NCBI RefSeq assembly: GCF_039645585.1
Contig: NZ_CP147915.1
Location: forward strand, 558,001-622,000
Source of the DNA: Sulfurimonas sp. HSL-1656
GTDB taxonomy: Bacteria; Campylobacterota; Campylobacteria; Campylobacterales; Sulfurimonadaceae
Reading direction: 5' to 3'
Length of the DNA stretch: 64,000 nt
Both the position numbers and the translations under genes were made by a program. The notes under the pieces were generated by a model. That model worked only from the letters and a program-made list of their open reading frames with translations, was not told the origin of the DNA and ran no database searches. This document shows positions 8,125-17,290 of this stretch, piece by piece (the first letter of the stretch is position 1; every line of letters begins with the position of its first letter).

Positions 8125-8502
8125 ATAGCTCTCCTTTGATTGTAGTCACGGCTGGTAGCCGCTTGTCAAATAAGCGTGAAGGTTAACAGATAATTATTTA
8201 ACGTATCCGGTTCTGATCCGAACTTTTGTAGTCTCTTTTTTTGAACGTTATTTTTCATGAATATCTATACTGCAAATTGTGTAAAGTAGGCATTTGCCTG
8301 CTGCAGAGAGTGGAATAGGGAGAGAGGAGACAGCACCCCGATCGCAGGTGCTGTCGATCGTCGCTGATTTTCTGAAACGTTATGAAATAACTTACCTTAG
8401 CCAAATCAAGATCGGTATGACACATGACATATGTGTTGGATACTTTGAAAATCGTTTAACAGTAGTAAGAATGTTTGTGTGGATTGTATTCTTGAAAGTA
8501 AA
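8125..8502. other. 378-bp intergenic region with a perfect inverted repeat
   Basis: No convincing gene is seen between the lipoprotein gene and tRNA-Arg(GCG). The stretch is AT-rich up to about 8290 and probably contains the lipoprotein promoter. At 8329-8355 lies a perfect 9-bp inverted repeat, GACAGCACC/GGTGCTGTC with a 9-nt spacer, and no U-tract on either strand. It could be an operator or a weak terminator for the minus-strand tRNA gene. Confidence 0.5.
8329..8355. repeat. Perfect 9-bp inverted repeat
   Basis: GACAGCACC at 8329-8337 is the reverse complement of GGTGCTGTC at 8347-8355, separated by CCGATCGCA, itself containing the palindrome CGATCG. It sits about 150 bp downstream of the 3' end of the tRNA-Arg(GCG) gene. 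Confidence 0.6.
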
Positions 8503-8579
8503 TGGTGCGCCCGGAGCGATTCGAACGCCCGACCGCTGGTACCGCAAACCAGTGCTCTATCCAGCTGAGCTACGAGCGC
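8503..8579 (-). tRNA. tRNA-Arg (anticodon GCG)
   Basis: A 77-nt minus-strand cloverleaf: acceptor GCGCTCG/CGGGCGC, D arm GCTC-AGCTGGATA-GAGC, anticodon stem CTGGT/ACCAG with loop TTGCGGT (anticodon GCG, reads CGC and by wobble CGU), T arm GGGCG-TTCGAAT-CGCTC, discriminator A and encoded CCA. It is nearly identical to the CCG tRNA 2.6 kb away, with a compensating change in the T stem, so the two are duplicates that diverged in the anticodon. Confidence 0.95.
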
Positions 8580-8635
8580 ACACCAGTTATCCGTTAAGGA
8601 GGCTGAAATTATAGCTGTAAAAGCTTAGAGTTTTT

Positions 8636-8962
8636 TTAAAACTCCTGCTTTTTAGCCAATTCCGTCAAAAAAGACTCCATATCGTATTTACTGCGGTATT
8701 CCGGCGTCATGATATGGATGAGAACGTCACCGAGGTCGACGACGATCCATTCGCCGCTTTCATCCACCTGGTTGAAGTGTTCGCCCGGCTTCAGATCCTT
8801 CTTGAGGTAGTCGAGGAGGGCGTGGGTATGGCGTTCCCCCAGGGAGGTCGCAATAATGACGTATTCGACAAAGTAGTCGCGTTCGCGAAGGTCGAAGAGT
8901 TCGATCGCCTCTGCTTTGTTGCGGTCAAGCACGTCAATAATCTTTTCTAGTCGTTTTTGCAC
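8636..8962 (-). CDS. rsfS: Ribosome silencing factor RsfS
   Basis: 108 residues of the RsfS/Iojap family, which binds ribosomal protein L14 and blocks 50S-30S joining under nutrient limitation. Visible family features are the N-terminal helix [23 protein letters not shown], the core strand YVIIATSLGERHTHAL, and GEWIVVDLGDVLIHIMTPEYRSKYDMESF, the conserved C-terminal signature. It overlaps the 3' end of nadD by 16 bp on the same strand, so the pair is one operon, an arrangement shared by many bacteria. Confidence 0.93.
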   Translation of the reverse strand: MQKRLEKIIDVLDRNKAEAIELFDLRERDYFVEYVIIATSLGERHTHALLDYLKKDLKPGEHFNQVDESGEWIVVDLGDVLIHIMTPEYRSKYDMESFLTELAKKQEF

Positions 8963-9492
8963 TGAATTTCCTTGTAATAGTTTTCAATCTCTTTCCGGAC
9001 GCCGTCGGGAATGAGATGGGTCTTCTGTAATGAGCGGAGTTCGGTCGAACTGATGTCGACGTCGACATCGAGCCGCAGGTAGCGTGAGGGTACCTCGCTG
9101 CCCTTCCGGCTGGCGACCACCCAGGTCACCATGCGGTCCAAAGCGTCGAATTCATGCCATTTCGTGAGTGCATCGAGGTTGTCGGCCCCGATGACAAGGT
9201 AGATGTCCGGATCGACCTCTTTGAAATGGCGGACGGTCTCAACCGACGGTACGGGACGGCCCTGTTCAATTTCGAATGCACTTACCCGCACGCGTTTATT
9301 GGACGCAAACATACGCTCCAGCCATTGAAGACGAAGCTCCGGGGGAGCATGGGTGCCGCTTTTGAACGGATTGACATAGGCCGGAACGATATAGAGCGTT
9401 TCGATCGGAAGGGTGTCCAGTATCCGTGAAACGACAGCGACGTGTCCGGCATGGGGAGGATCGAAAGAACCGCCGAAAATCGCTATCGCCAT
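8947..9492 (-). CDS. nadD: Nicotinate-nucleotide adenylyltransferase NadD
   Basis: 181 residues. It joins nicotinate mononucleotide and ATP to deamido-NAD in NAD synthesis. [13 protein letters not shown] near the N-terminus is the nucleotidyltransferase GxFDPxHxGH motif. [17 protein letters not shown] and ISSTELRS near the C-terminus (normally ISST-x-IR) are the other NadD hallmarks; Leu replaces the usual Ile. The ATG at 9492 leaves an 80-bp divergent gap to pgk. Confidence 0.93.
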   Translation of the reverse strand: MAIAIFGGSFDPPHAGHVAVVSRILDTLPIETLYIVPAYVNPFKSGTHAPPELRLQWLERMFASNKRVRVSAFEIEQGRPVPSVETVRHFKEVDPDIYLVIGADNLDALTKWHEFDALDRMVTWVVASRKGSEVPSRYLRLDVDVDISSTELRSLQKTHLIPDGVRKEIENYYKEIQCKND

Positions 9493-9572
9493 GGCCCCGC
9501 TTTTTAACGAAATTATATCTAAGCTTGGGTAAAATCACGCACAATCATAACTCTAGTGAAGGACGACACTGC

Positions 9573-10771
9573 ATGGAGCTTCTCAACATCAAAGATCTTG
9601 ACCTGCAGGACAAAAAAGTATTTATCCGCTGTGATTTCAACGTACCGCTTGATTCGTTCGGAAACATCTCCGACGACCGCCGTATCCGCTCGGCGATTGC
9701 GACGATCAACTACTGCCTGGATAAAGACTGTGCCGTGATCCTTGCGTCGCACATGGGACGTCCGAAGGGCGAGGTCGATCCGAAATACTCCCTCGAGCCG
9801 GTACGCCTGCGTCTGCAGCAGCTGCTCAAGCGCAGTGTCACCCTGGCCAAAGATGTCGTCGGTGAAGATGCCCTGGCCAAAGCGGCCGCGCTGCCGCGCC
9901 ATGAAGTCCTTCTGCTGGAAAACCTCCGCTTTGAAAAAGGCGAAACGAAAAATGACGATGTCCTTGCCGAGAAACTGGCGGGCATGGCCGATTTCTATAT
10001 CAATGACGCTTTCGGCGTGAGCCACCGCGCCCATGCCTCCGTTGAGGCGATTACCAAGCATTTTGACGAGAAGCACAAAGCGGCGGGCTTCCTGCTGCAA
10101 AAAGAGATCCGCTTCTTCGGTACGCTGATCAAGCAGCCGGTCCGCCCCTTCGCTGCCATCGTTGGCGGGAGCAAGGTCTCGGGCAAGCTCGAAGCACTGA
10201 TCAACCTGCTGCCGCGGGTCGACAAGATCATCATCGGAGGGGGGATGGCCTTCACCTTCCTCAAACAGCTCGGCTATGACGTCGGAAACTCCCTGGTGGA
10301 AGATGACCTGCTCGATGAGGCGCAGAAGATCATGGACGAAGCGCGCCGCCGCAAGGTGAAGTTCTACCTGCCGGTCGATGTTGTCGCCGCGCAGACCTTC
10401 TCCGCGGATGCCACCAGTAAGCTCGTCTCCGCTCAGGAGATCCCGCAGGGGTGGATGGGCCTCGATATCGGGCCGGCGACGGTGCGTCTCTACCGCGAAG
10501 TCCTCAACGACGTTCAGACGGTCCTCTGGAACGGTCCGATGGGCGTTTACGAGATGGAACGCTTCGCCCGCGGTTCCAGCAAAATCGCCCACTTTGTTGC
10601 CGACTCCTATGCGACGACAGTCGTCGGCGGCGGGGATACGGCGGACCTGGTCCAGCGCATCGGCCTTGACGAAGAGATGACCTTTATCTCCACGGGGGGC
10701 GGGGCGTCTCTGGAGCTGCTCGAGGGCAAAGTGCTTCCGGGTGTCAAGCCGCTCCTGATCAAGGCACACGA

Positions 10772-10775
<4 letters not shown>
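9573..10775 (+). CDS. pgk: Phosphoglycerate kinase
   Basis: 400 residues from ATG 9573 (RBS GAAGGAC); the frame is open further upstream but would run into the nadD promoter region. It carries out the reversible transfer of phosphate between 1,3-bisphosphoglycerate and ADP. Motifs: [12 protein letters not shown] (substrate site), [35 protein letters not shown], and the C-terminal nucleotide site [18 protein letters not shown] followed by [10 protein letters not shown] and [14 protein letters not shown]. tpiA starts inside its stop codon, so pgk-tpiA-fabI form a compact operon. gapA, often the first gene of this block in Campylobacterota, is not here. Confidence 0.96.
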
Positions 10776-12311
<1,536 letters not shown>

Positions 12312-12321
12312 GCATTTCCGA

Positions 12322-12340
12322 AGAGCGTTTGATACGCTCT
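12322..12340 (+). terminator. Weak hairpin after fabI
   Basis: AGAGCGT (12322-12328) and ACGCTCT (12334-12340) form a 7-bp stem with a 5-nt loop, 10 bp after the fabI stop. The following ATACATTAAT is AT-rich but not a U-tract. Confidence 0.4.
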
Positions 12341-12391
12341 ATACATTAATAAGGGGCAAGCGTTTTCTACAGCGCATGCTCCTCTTCCATT

Positions 12392-12886
12392 CTATTTTCC
12401 TATCGCAGGCATCTTTTCAAGCTTTTCCGAATGCAGTGGTTCGGTCCGGTTTTTCTCTTTGTTATCCAGATAGCGTCCCCATTTATCAAAATAGTATTGC
12501 AGCGTGAAACTTTTCTCGGGGTCGGTCTCAGGCTCTGCTGCTGTATCAGTCGTCTCATCGGCTTTGGCAGTTTCAGCGCTCGGTTCGGTCTCAACGGCTG
12601 TGTCTTCGGTTACCTTTGACACCTCCGCTTCCTCAACCGGTGCCGCGTCGGAAGATGCGTCTTGTTCAGGAGCCGTCTCAGGCTGTGTATTCTCTTTCCA
12701 GTCGGTTGCTTCCCAGTGTTCGTAACTGCGTTGAAGAAAACCTTTTTTGTCAGGGTCAATCTTACCTGTAGGGGTAATGGCATTGAGTTCCGTATTTTGA
12801 GAAGGGGAGCTTGTGTCTATGTCAGAAGCACCTGCTGTTATATGGAGGATACAACCTGCCATTATTATGGGCACAAAAAGTTTCAT
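12392..12886 (-). CDS. Exported acidic low-complexity protein
   Basis: 164 residues from ATG 12886 (an upstream in-frame ATG at 12913 is the alternative). The N-terminus MKLFVPIIMAGCILHITAGAS is hydrophobic and ends in a possible signal peptidase site; the MAGC could also be a poor lipobox. Residues about 60-130 are a Glu/Ala/Thr/Pro-rich, probably unstructured stretch. Two similar short motifs flank it: RSYEHWEATDWKEN and LQYYFDKWGRYLDNKEKN, both aromatic plus W. I do not recognise a family. It is convergent with fabI and divergent from the porin gene. Confidence 0.55.
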   Translation of the reverse strand: MKLFVPIIMAGCILHITAGASDIDTSSPSQNTELNAITPTGKIDPDKKGFLQRSYEHWEATDWKENTQPETAPEQDASSDAAPVEEAEVSKVTEDTAVETEPSAETAKADETTDTAAEPETDPEKSFTLQYYFDKWGRYLDNKEKNRTEPLHSEKLEKMPAIGK

Positions 12887-13060
12887 ACCTGTTACCTTTG
12901 AGTTTTCTTGCATAGTATAGTTATATTAAACATAATCGAAGCTTTGGGAGAATAATAGAGTTTTTTAATATTATCACAAAGCTATCAAGCCCGCTGTACA
13001 GGGGGTTTGCGGGGTATGAAAATTTCTTTTGAATTACAGAATTTTTTAAGATTTGTGTGT

Positions 13061-13066
13061 TAGAAT
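13061..13066 (+). promoter_or_regulatory. Putative -10 of the porin gene
   Basis: TAGAAT at 13061-13066, downstream of a T-rich block (13023-13060) and 51 bp before the porin ATG, is the best -10 candidate. A long poly-T/A-rich upstream region is typical of strong Campylobacterota promoters. No clear -35 box. Confidence 0.4.
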
Positions 13067-13117
13067 GGACGGCGACGAAACTTAAACATAGGTCAAGCTT
13101 AACTTGAAGGAGAATGA

Positions 13118-14443
13118 ATGAAGTTAGTCAAAATGAGCCTGGCAGCAGCAATGCTGATGGGTGTTAGTGCGTTTGCGGTTGACAATGTAAAGATCAGCGG
13201 TGACGCTCAGGTAGTTTACGGCACATGGGATGCTGATGGTGTTGGATATGATGCTGTTGCGGTCGATACGGATGGAGCACTTTTCGATAAGGACTCTTCT
13301 GCTGCAGACGCTGCGCTGCACCTGAATGTCAGTGCGGACCTGCTTCCGGGTATTTCTGCCGGTGCTTCTTATACGGCGATTTCAAGCCTCGGTCTTGAGA
13401 ACAACTTCGTTTCCAACGTTTGGGCTTCTTCTCACACAGCGTCTGTACCGAATGGCAATAACTATGCCAATACACCTACGACACAGGCTGTCCTGGGTAT
13501 TGGCGGTGCAAAAGTTGAAAACTCTAGCTGGTTCAACGAAGCGTGGGCAGCTGTAACACTGGGACACACAACTGCAAAAGTCGGTCGTATGGCTCTTGAC
13601 ACTCCGCTCGCCTTTACGGAAACTTGGTCTGTTGAGCAGAATACGTTCGAAGCGGCTGTCCTCCTGAACCAGGATCTCCCGGATACTACACTGGTTGCTG
13701 CGTATGTCGGTAACGGTAACGGTACAGAGTTCTTCGGTGACGGCGGAGCGAACTGGAGCAACGTTTACAGCCTCGGTCTTGCATACACAGGTATTGTCAA
13801 TGGTGACGGTGCTTTCTCTACTTACGGTACAGACGGTGCATACGCATTCGGTATCGTAAACAACTCGTTCAAACCGCTGACAGTTCAGGCATGGTACTAC
13901 GATGTAACACGTACGGCACAGGCTTACTGGATCCAGGCTGACCTGAATATGGAAGGCATTATGCTCGGCGGTCAGTATACGGATGTTGATGCGGGCGACC
14001 TGACTGGTCTGGATGCGGACAACGCGTTTGCAGTTATGGCCGGTTTCGCAACTGACGCCTTCACAATCAAAGGTTCTTACTCTTCTGTAAGTGATAACGG
14101 TGTCGGTGCAGGTTGGAATACTGCAACAAACCTCTTCACAGCACAGTCCAAACTGTATACGGAAGCATGGTGGAACTACGGTTATGTTGCGATGGTTGAT
14201 GCAACATCTTTCAATATCACGGGTGAAGCTTCTTTGAGCGGTTTCGACCTGGGCGCTTACTATACAAGCGTTTCCAACGACACGATGACAACACATGAAG
14301 TCAACGAGCTGACAATCACTGCCGGCACACAGCTTCTGGGTGCACTTGATGCAACTCTGGCTTACATCAACACTGATGCAAAAGACCAGAACAACGGTGA
14401 CGCATACAACGCTGTTCAGGTTTACCTGACACTGAACTTCTAA
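13118..14443 (+). CDS. Outer-membrane porin, Campylobacterota Opr-like family
   Basis: 441 residues with a signal peptide (MKLVKMSLAAAMLMGVSAFA, cleaved before VDNVKISGDAQ) and an alternating-strand beta-barrel body ending in VQVYLTLNF with the C-terminal Phe typical of outer-membrane proteins. Many strands contain Gly/aromatic girdles such as GFDLGAYYTSVSND and VMAGFATDAFTIKGSYSSVSD. It is probably a trimeric diffusion porin. Codon use is strongly biased and the RBS (GAAGGAGAA) is strong, which suggests high expression; the sequence composition differs from the surrounding housekeeping genes in the same way. A good terminator follows, so it is monocistronic. Confidence 0.85.
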   Translation: MKLVKMSLAAAMLMGVSAFAVDNVKISGDAQVVYGTWDADGVGYDAVAVDTDGALFDKDSSAADAALHLNVSADLLPGISAGASYTAISSLGLENNFVSNVWASSHTASVPNGNNYANTPTTQAVLGIGGAKVENSSWFNEAWAAVTLGHTTAKVGRMALDTPLAFTETWSVEQNTFEAAVLLNQDLPDTTLVAAYVGNGNGTEFFGDGGANWSNVYSLGLAYTGIVNGDGAFSTYGTDGAYAFGIVNNSFKPLTVQAWYYDVTRTAQAYWIQADLNMEGIMLGGQYTDVDAGDLTGLDADNAFAVMAGFATDAFTIKGSYSSVSDNGVGAGWNTATNLFTAQSKLYTEAWWNYGYVAMVDATSFNITGEASLSGFDLGAYYTSVSNDTMTTHEVNELTITAGTQLLGALDATLAYINTDAKDQNNGDAYNAVQVYLTLNF

Positions 14444-14458
14444 TTCCGGAAGTTCTTC

Positions 14459-14500
14459 TTCCGCCTCCGGGCGGAACCCTTTCTTTTCTTTTTTCTTTTC
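14459..14500 (+). terminator. Rho-independent terminator of the porin gene
   Basis: TTCCGCC (14459-14465) pairs with GGCGGAA (14470-14476) across a TCCG tetraloop, then a pyrimidine-rich tract (CCCTTTCTTTTCTTTTTTC). This is the clearest intrinsic terminator in the window. Confidence 0.85.
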
Positions 14501-14537
14501 CCGCTATAATTTTTCAACCCAACAAAAAGTACACGCT

Positions 14538-15500
14538 TTGAACCTACTCTTGCGCAAGGCAGGTTACCTGCTGCTGATGCTGATGCTTATTACGATTATC
14601 TCTTTTATGGCCATCCACGCGGCTCCCAACAGTTTCCTCAGCGGGGGGGAACTCAACCCCAATATGTCCGCCGAAGCAATCGAACGTCTCAAAGCCGTTT
14701 ACGGGCTGGACAAACCGCTCTGGCAGCAGTACACGGATTGGATCGCCAACATGACGCAGCTCGATTTCGGCATCTCCTTCGTCAGCGGGCAGGATGTGAC
14801 TGCCGAGATCATGAAGCGCCTCCCGATCACCCTGGGGATCAATATTGTCTCTTTACTTTTTGTATTTGCCCTCTCGCTCTGGCTTGGCATCAAAGCGGCG
14901 ATGCGTTTTGAACAGAAGGCTGACCACGCGATCCGGCAGCTCTCCCTGGTCTCTTTTGCAATGCCCTCGTTCTACCTTGCGCTGTTGATGATCCTGCTCT
15001 TCAGTGTCGAACTGCAGTGGCTCCCGATCACGGGCCTGCACAGTATCGGCGGGCCGGAGGAGGGCTTTCCCTACTGGCTTGATATGGCATGGCACCTGAT
15101 CCTCCCCGTCTTTGTCATGGTCTTCCTGGCCCTGGGATCAATGACGGTATATGTGCGTTCCCTTACGCTGGAGATCCTCAAAAGCGACTACTACTTCTTT
15201 GCAAAGGCAAGGAATTTGCCGGAACGGACACTTTTCCGCCGTTACATCCTCCCCAATCTGATGCCCCCCGTCATTACGCTGCTGGGACTATCGCTGCCGG
15301 GGCTTATCGGGGGGAGCGTCATCCTGGAACAGATCTTCGGGATCGAGGGGATGGGACAGCTCTTTTACCTGAGTGCGCTAAGCAGGGATTATCCCGTCAT
15401 TATGGGCATTCTGATGATTACGGCATTCCTGACGCTGCTGGGGAATATGCTGGCGGATATGCTCCTGCTGAAACTGAACCCCTACGCGAAGCGGGGATGA
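14538..15500 (+). CDS. ABC transporter permease, OppB/DppB type
   Basis: 320 residues from a TTG start; no ATG is available near the N-terminus. An N-terminal helix is followed by an extracytoplasmic segment with the OppB-type LKAVYGLDKPLWQQYTDWIAN and LDFGISF, then five more membrane helices. The EAA loop that contacts the ATPase reads SDYYFFAKARNLPERTLFRRYILPN and the family end GIEGMGQLFYLSALSRDYPVIMG is present. It would be one of two permease subunits of a peptide/nickel-type importer, yet no OppC, ATPase or binding protein gene lies nearby, so its partners must be encoded elsewhere. It converges on nusA. Confidence 0.88.
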   Translation: MNLLLRKAGYLLLMLMLITIISFMAIHAAPNSFLSGGELNPNMSAEAIERLKAVYGLDKPLWQQYTDWIANMTQLDFGISFVSGQDVTAEIMKRLPITLGINIVSLLFVFALSLWLGIKAAMRFEQKADHAIRQLSLVSFAMPSFYLALLMILLFSVELQWLPITGLHSIGGPEEGFPYWLDMAWHLILPVFVMVFLALGSMTVYVRSLTLEILKSDYYFFAKARNLPERTLFRRYILPNLMPPVITLLGLSLPGLIGGSVILEQIFGIEGMGQLFYLSALSRDYPVIMGILMITAFLTLLGNMLADMLLLKLNPYAKRG

Positions 15501-15505
15501 GCGTA

Positions 15506-15657
15506 TTACGTGTTAAGTGTTACGTGCTACGAAATGGGAGTGGTAGTCAAATACAATATTAAGAGGGAAAAAAGGGTGCTCTGTCACCCTTCACTTAGCA
15601 CTTAGCACTTAGCACTTAGCACTTAGCACTTAGCACTTAGCACTTAGCACTTAGCAC
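15506..15657. repeat. CACTTAG heptamer array with inverted degenerate copies (bidirectional terminator candidate)
   Basis: Nine perfect tandem copies of CACTTAG occupy 15592-15654 plus a partial CAC. Upstream, 15506-15531 holds inverted, imperfect copies on the other arm (TTACGTG, TTAAGTG, TTACGTG, CTACG), so the transcript of either strand can fold into a long stem. It lies exactly between the convergent oppB-like and nusA genes. A similar design with another heptamer is at 41112-41182. Confidence 0.75.
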
Positions 15658-15672
15658 GGCGCGAAAACGCGC

Positions 15673-16824
15673 CTATTCGCCGAACAGCGCTTCGAGGGAG
15701 GAGAGGTCCTCTTTTTTCTCTTCGGCCGGCATGCCTTCTTCGGCATTGGCTGAACTTCCGCCCTGTTCGACAAGCTCAATGGCGTAGCCGGTGAGCATGG
15801 AGGCGAGACGGATATTGATACCGCTTTTGCCGATCGCTTTTGATTTCTGGTCGCTCGGCAGGGTGACGATCGCTTTTGCTTCGCTCTCTTCATCTTCCGG
15901 GTCGCCTTCGATCGTGACGGAGCTGATGATCGCCGGGCTCATGGCGCGGGCGATGAAGAGTTCCGGAACGGAGGTGTACTCGACACAGTCGATGTTCTCG
16001 CCCAGCAGTTCGTCGCTGACGGCGTTGATACGGACCCCTTTGACCCCGACGGTCGCACCGACAGGGTCGACCTGCGGGTGGGTCGAGAGCAGGGCGATCT
16101 TGGCGCGTTCGCCCGGGATACGCGCACACTTCTCGACGATGACGAGTTTGTCGTTGATCTCGGGAACCTCGAGGCGCAGCAGCTCTTCGAGGAATTTCGG
16201 AGAGGTGCGCGAGAGTTCGATGGAGATGCCGTTGATCTTGTCGATGTTGACGCGGCGGACGACGGCGTTGACGACGTCGCCGACCTTGAAGTGCTCACCC
16301 TTGATACGGCTTTTCATCGGGAGGACGGCTTTGACCTCTTCCATATCGATATAGGTATTCTGCTTGCCGTCGACGCGGGTAACGCGTCCGGAGACGATGG
16401 TACCGATCTTCTCTTTGTACTTGTTGTACAGTTCGTTCTCGACCATGCGCTGGATATGGAACTCGATTTCGCGGAACAGGGTCGCAGCCGCAGTACGGCC
16501 GTGGGATTCGATGTCGTGCTCGATCTGGAATTCGTCGCCGACTTCGACGTCCGGATCGACCTCGGCCTTGGCGCGTGTCAGGCCGATATAGGCCGCGGCC
16601 TCCTCGCCCTCGAGACGTTCGTCGTCATCTTCGACAACGGTGATGGTCTGGTAGACGCGGATGCTCTTCGTCTCCGGATCGATTTCCGCATCGTAGGCGA
16701 ACTCCGGGTTGACCAGGCGCTTGGCCGTCTGGATAAATGCCGCTTTGACCGCTTCTTTCACGCTGTCGGGGGAGAGCCCTTTCTCGTGTGCGATCGATTC
16801 AATAATGTCCAGAATATTTTCCAT
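15673..16824 (-). CDS. nusA: Transcription termination/antitermination protein NusA
   Basis: 383 residues. The N-terminal RNA-polymerase-binding domain (ENILDIIESIAHEKGLS) is followed by an S1 domain (KIGTIVSGRVTRVDG to VNAVVRRVN), then KH1 (LSRTSPKFLEELLRLEVPEI), and KH2 with HPQVDPVGATVGVKGVRI and SKAIGKSGINIRLASMLTG. The C-terminus is acidic and lacks the two AR repeats of enterobacterial NusA, as expected outside Gammaproteobacteria. NusA modulates pausing, termination and antitermination. It is a single-gene unit here with its own -10; the common rimP-nusA-infB cluster is not seen. Confidence 0.94.
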   Translation of the reverse strand: MENILDIIESIAHEKGLSPDSVKEAVKAAFIQTAKRLVNPEFAYDAEIDPETKSIRVYQTITVVEDDDERLEGEEAAAYIGLTRAKAEVDPDVEVGDEFQIEHDIESHGRTAAATLFREIEFHIQRMVENELYNKYKEKIGTIVSGRVTRVDGKQNTYIDMEEVKAVLPMKSRIKGEHFKVGDVVNAVVRRVNIDKINGISIELSRTSPKFLEELLRLEVPEINDKLVIVEKCARIPGERAKIALLSTHPQVDPVGATVGVKGVRINAVSDELLGENIDCVEYTSVPELFIARAMSPAIISSVTIEGDPEDEESEAKAIVTLPSDQKSKAIGKSGINIRLASMLTGYAIELVEQGGSSANAEEGMPAEEKKEDLSSLEALFGE

Positions 16825-16898
16825 AACTATCCCTGTGTGTATTCGCTAGTCGTTCCATAAAAAAATGTGGGGGTGATTGTTTTTTATAGAAGGGTAGT

Positions 16899-16904
16899 AT
16901 TATA
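16899..16904 (-). promoter_or_regulatory. Putative nusA -10 box
   Basis: On the minus strand the region reads GGGTATAATAC, with TATAAT at 16904-16899, 75 bp before the nusA ATG. A T-rich block precedes it. Confidence 0.5.
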
Positions 16905-16967
16905 CCCAAAAAAGACTAAAGTTGCTACTAGCCATGCAACTTAATGCATGCTTAATCAAACGCGGGC

Positions 16968-16973
16968 TATAAT
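16968..16973 (+). promoter_or_regulatory. Putative HP0268-miaB operon -10 box
   Basis: GGCTATAATCG carries TATAAT at 16968-16973, 48 bp before the ATG at 17021. The divergent spacer between it and the nusA promoter contains a small hairpin (AGTTGC/GCAACT, about 16919-16941). Confidence 0.5.
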
Positions 16974-17020
16974 CGCGTTACTATTAAAAGCGCTGATATG
17001 AGGCGGGAGAAAGGAAGAGT

Positions 17021-17263
17021 ATGGAGCTTAAAATCGCTCGCAGCCACACCGATAAGAAACCGAAGAAAGTTGATGTCGAAAAGATCGAGAGCATGGTTGA
17101 AAAAGAGGGGTCAGTAATCCTCTATTTTGACCGTGAAAACTCGCACAAGGACCTGCTGGCACTGCAGGAGCACTTTGAGAATGAAGGCAAAAGCGTCTAT
17201 ATGCGCGAAGTACGTTTCGGACTCGCCGACAACGAATATATGTACGAAGTGCATATCCTCTAA
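17021..17263 (+). CDS. HP0268-family small nuclease
   Basis: 80 residues, the same length as H. pylori HP0268. It shares the C-terminal E-V-R-x-n-Y-E-(L/V)-HI pattern (EVRFGLADNEYMYEVHIL) and the central SVILYFDRENSHKDLLAL. HP0268 has been reported as a small MutS2-Smr-like nuclease with nicking and RNase activity. The gene precedes miaB, as HP0268 precedes HP0269 in Helicobacter, so the synteny supports the assignment. Start at an ATG after GAAAGGAAG. Confidence 0.85.
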   Translation: MELKIARSHTDKKPKKVDVEKIESMVEKEGSVILYFDRENSHKDLLALQEHFENEGKSVYMREVRFGLADNEYMYEVHIL

Positions 17264-17290
17264 GCCCGCCCGGGCCCCCAAAGCATTCCC

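Noticed and set aside
8294-8614. Plus-strand open frame across tRNA-Arg(GCG)
   Set aside because: The C-terminal GAPGAIRTPDRWYRKPV... is the antisense translation of the tRNA; no RBS.
15592-15657. CRISPR-like array
   Set aside because: The CACTTAG units are 7 bp and directly abutting with no spacers; it is a simple tandem repeat.
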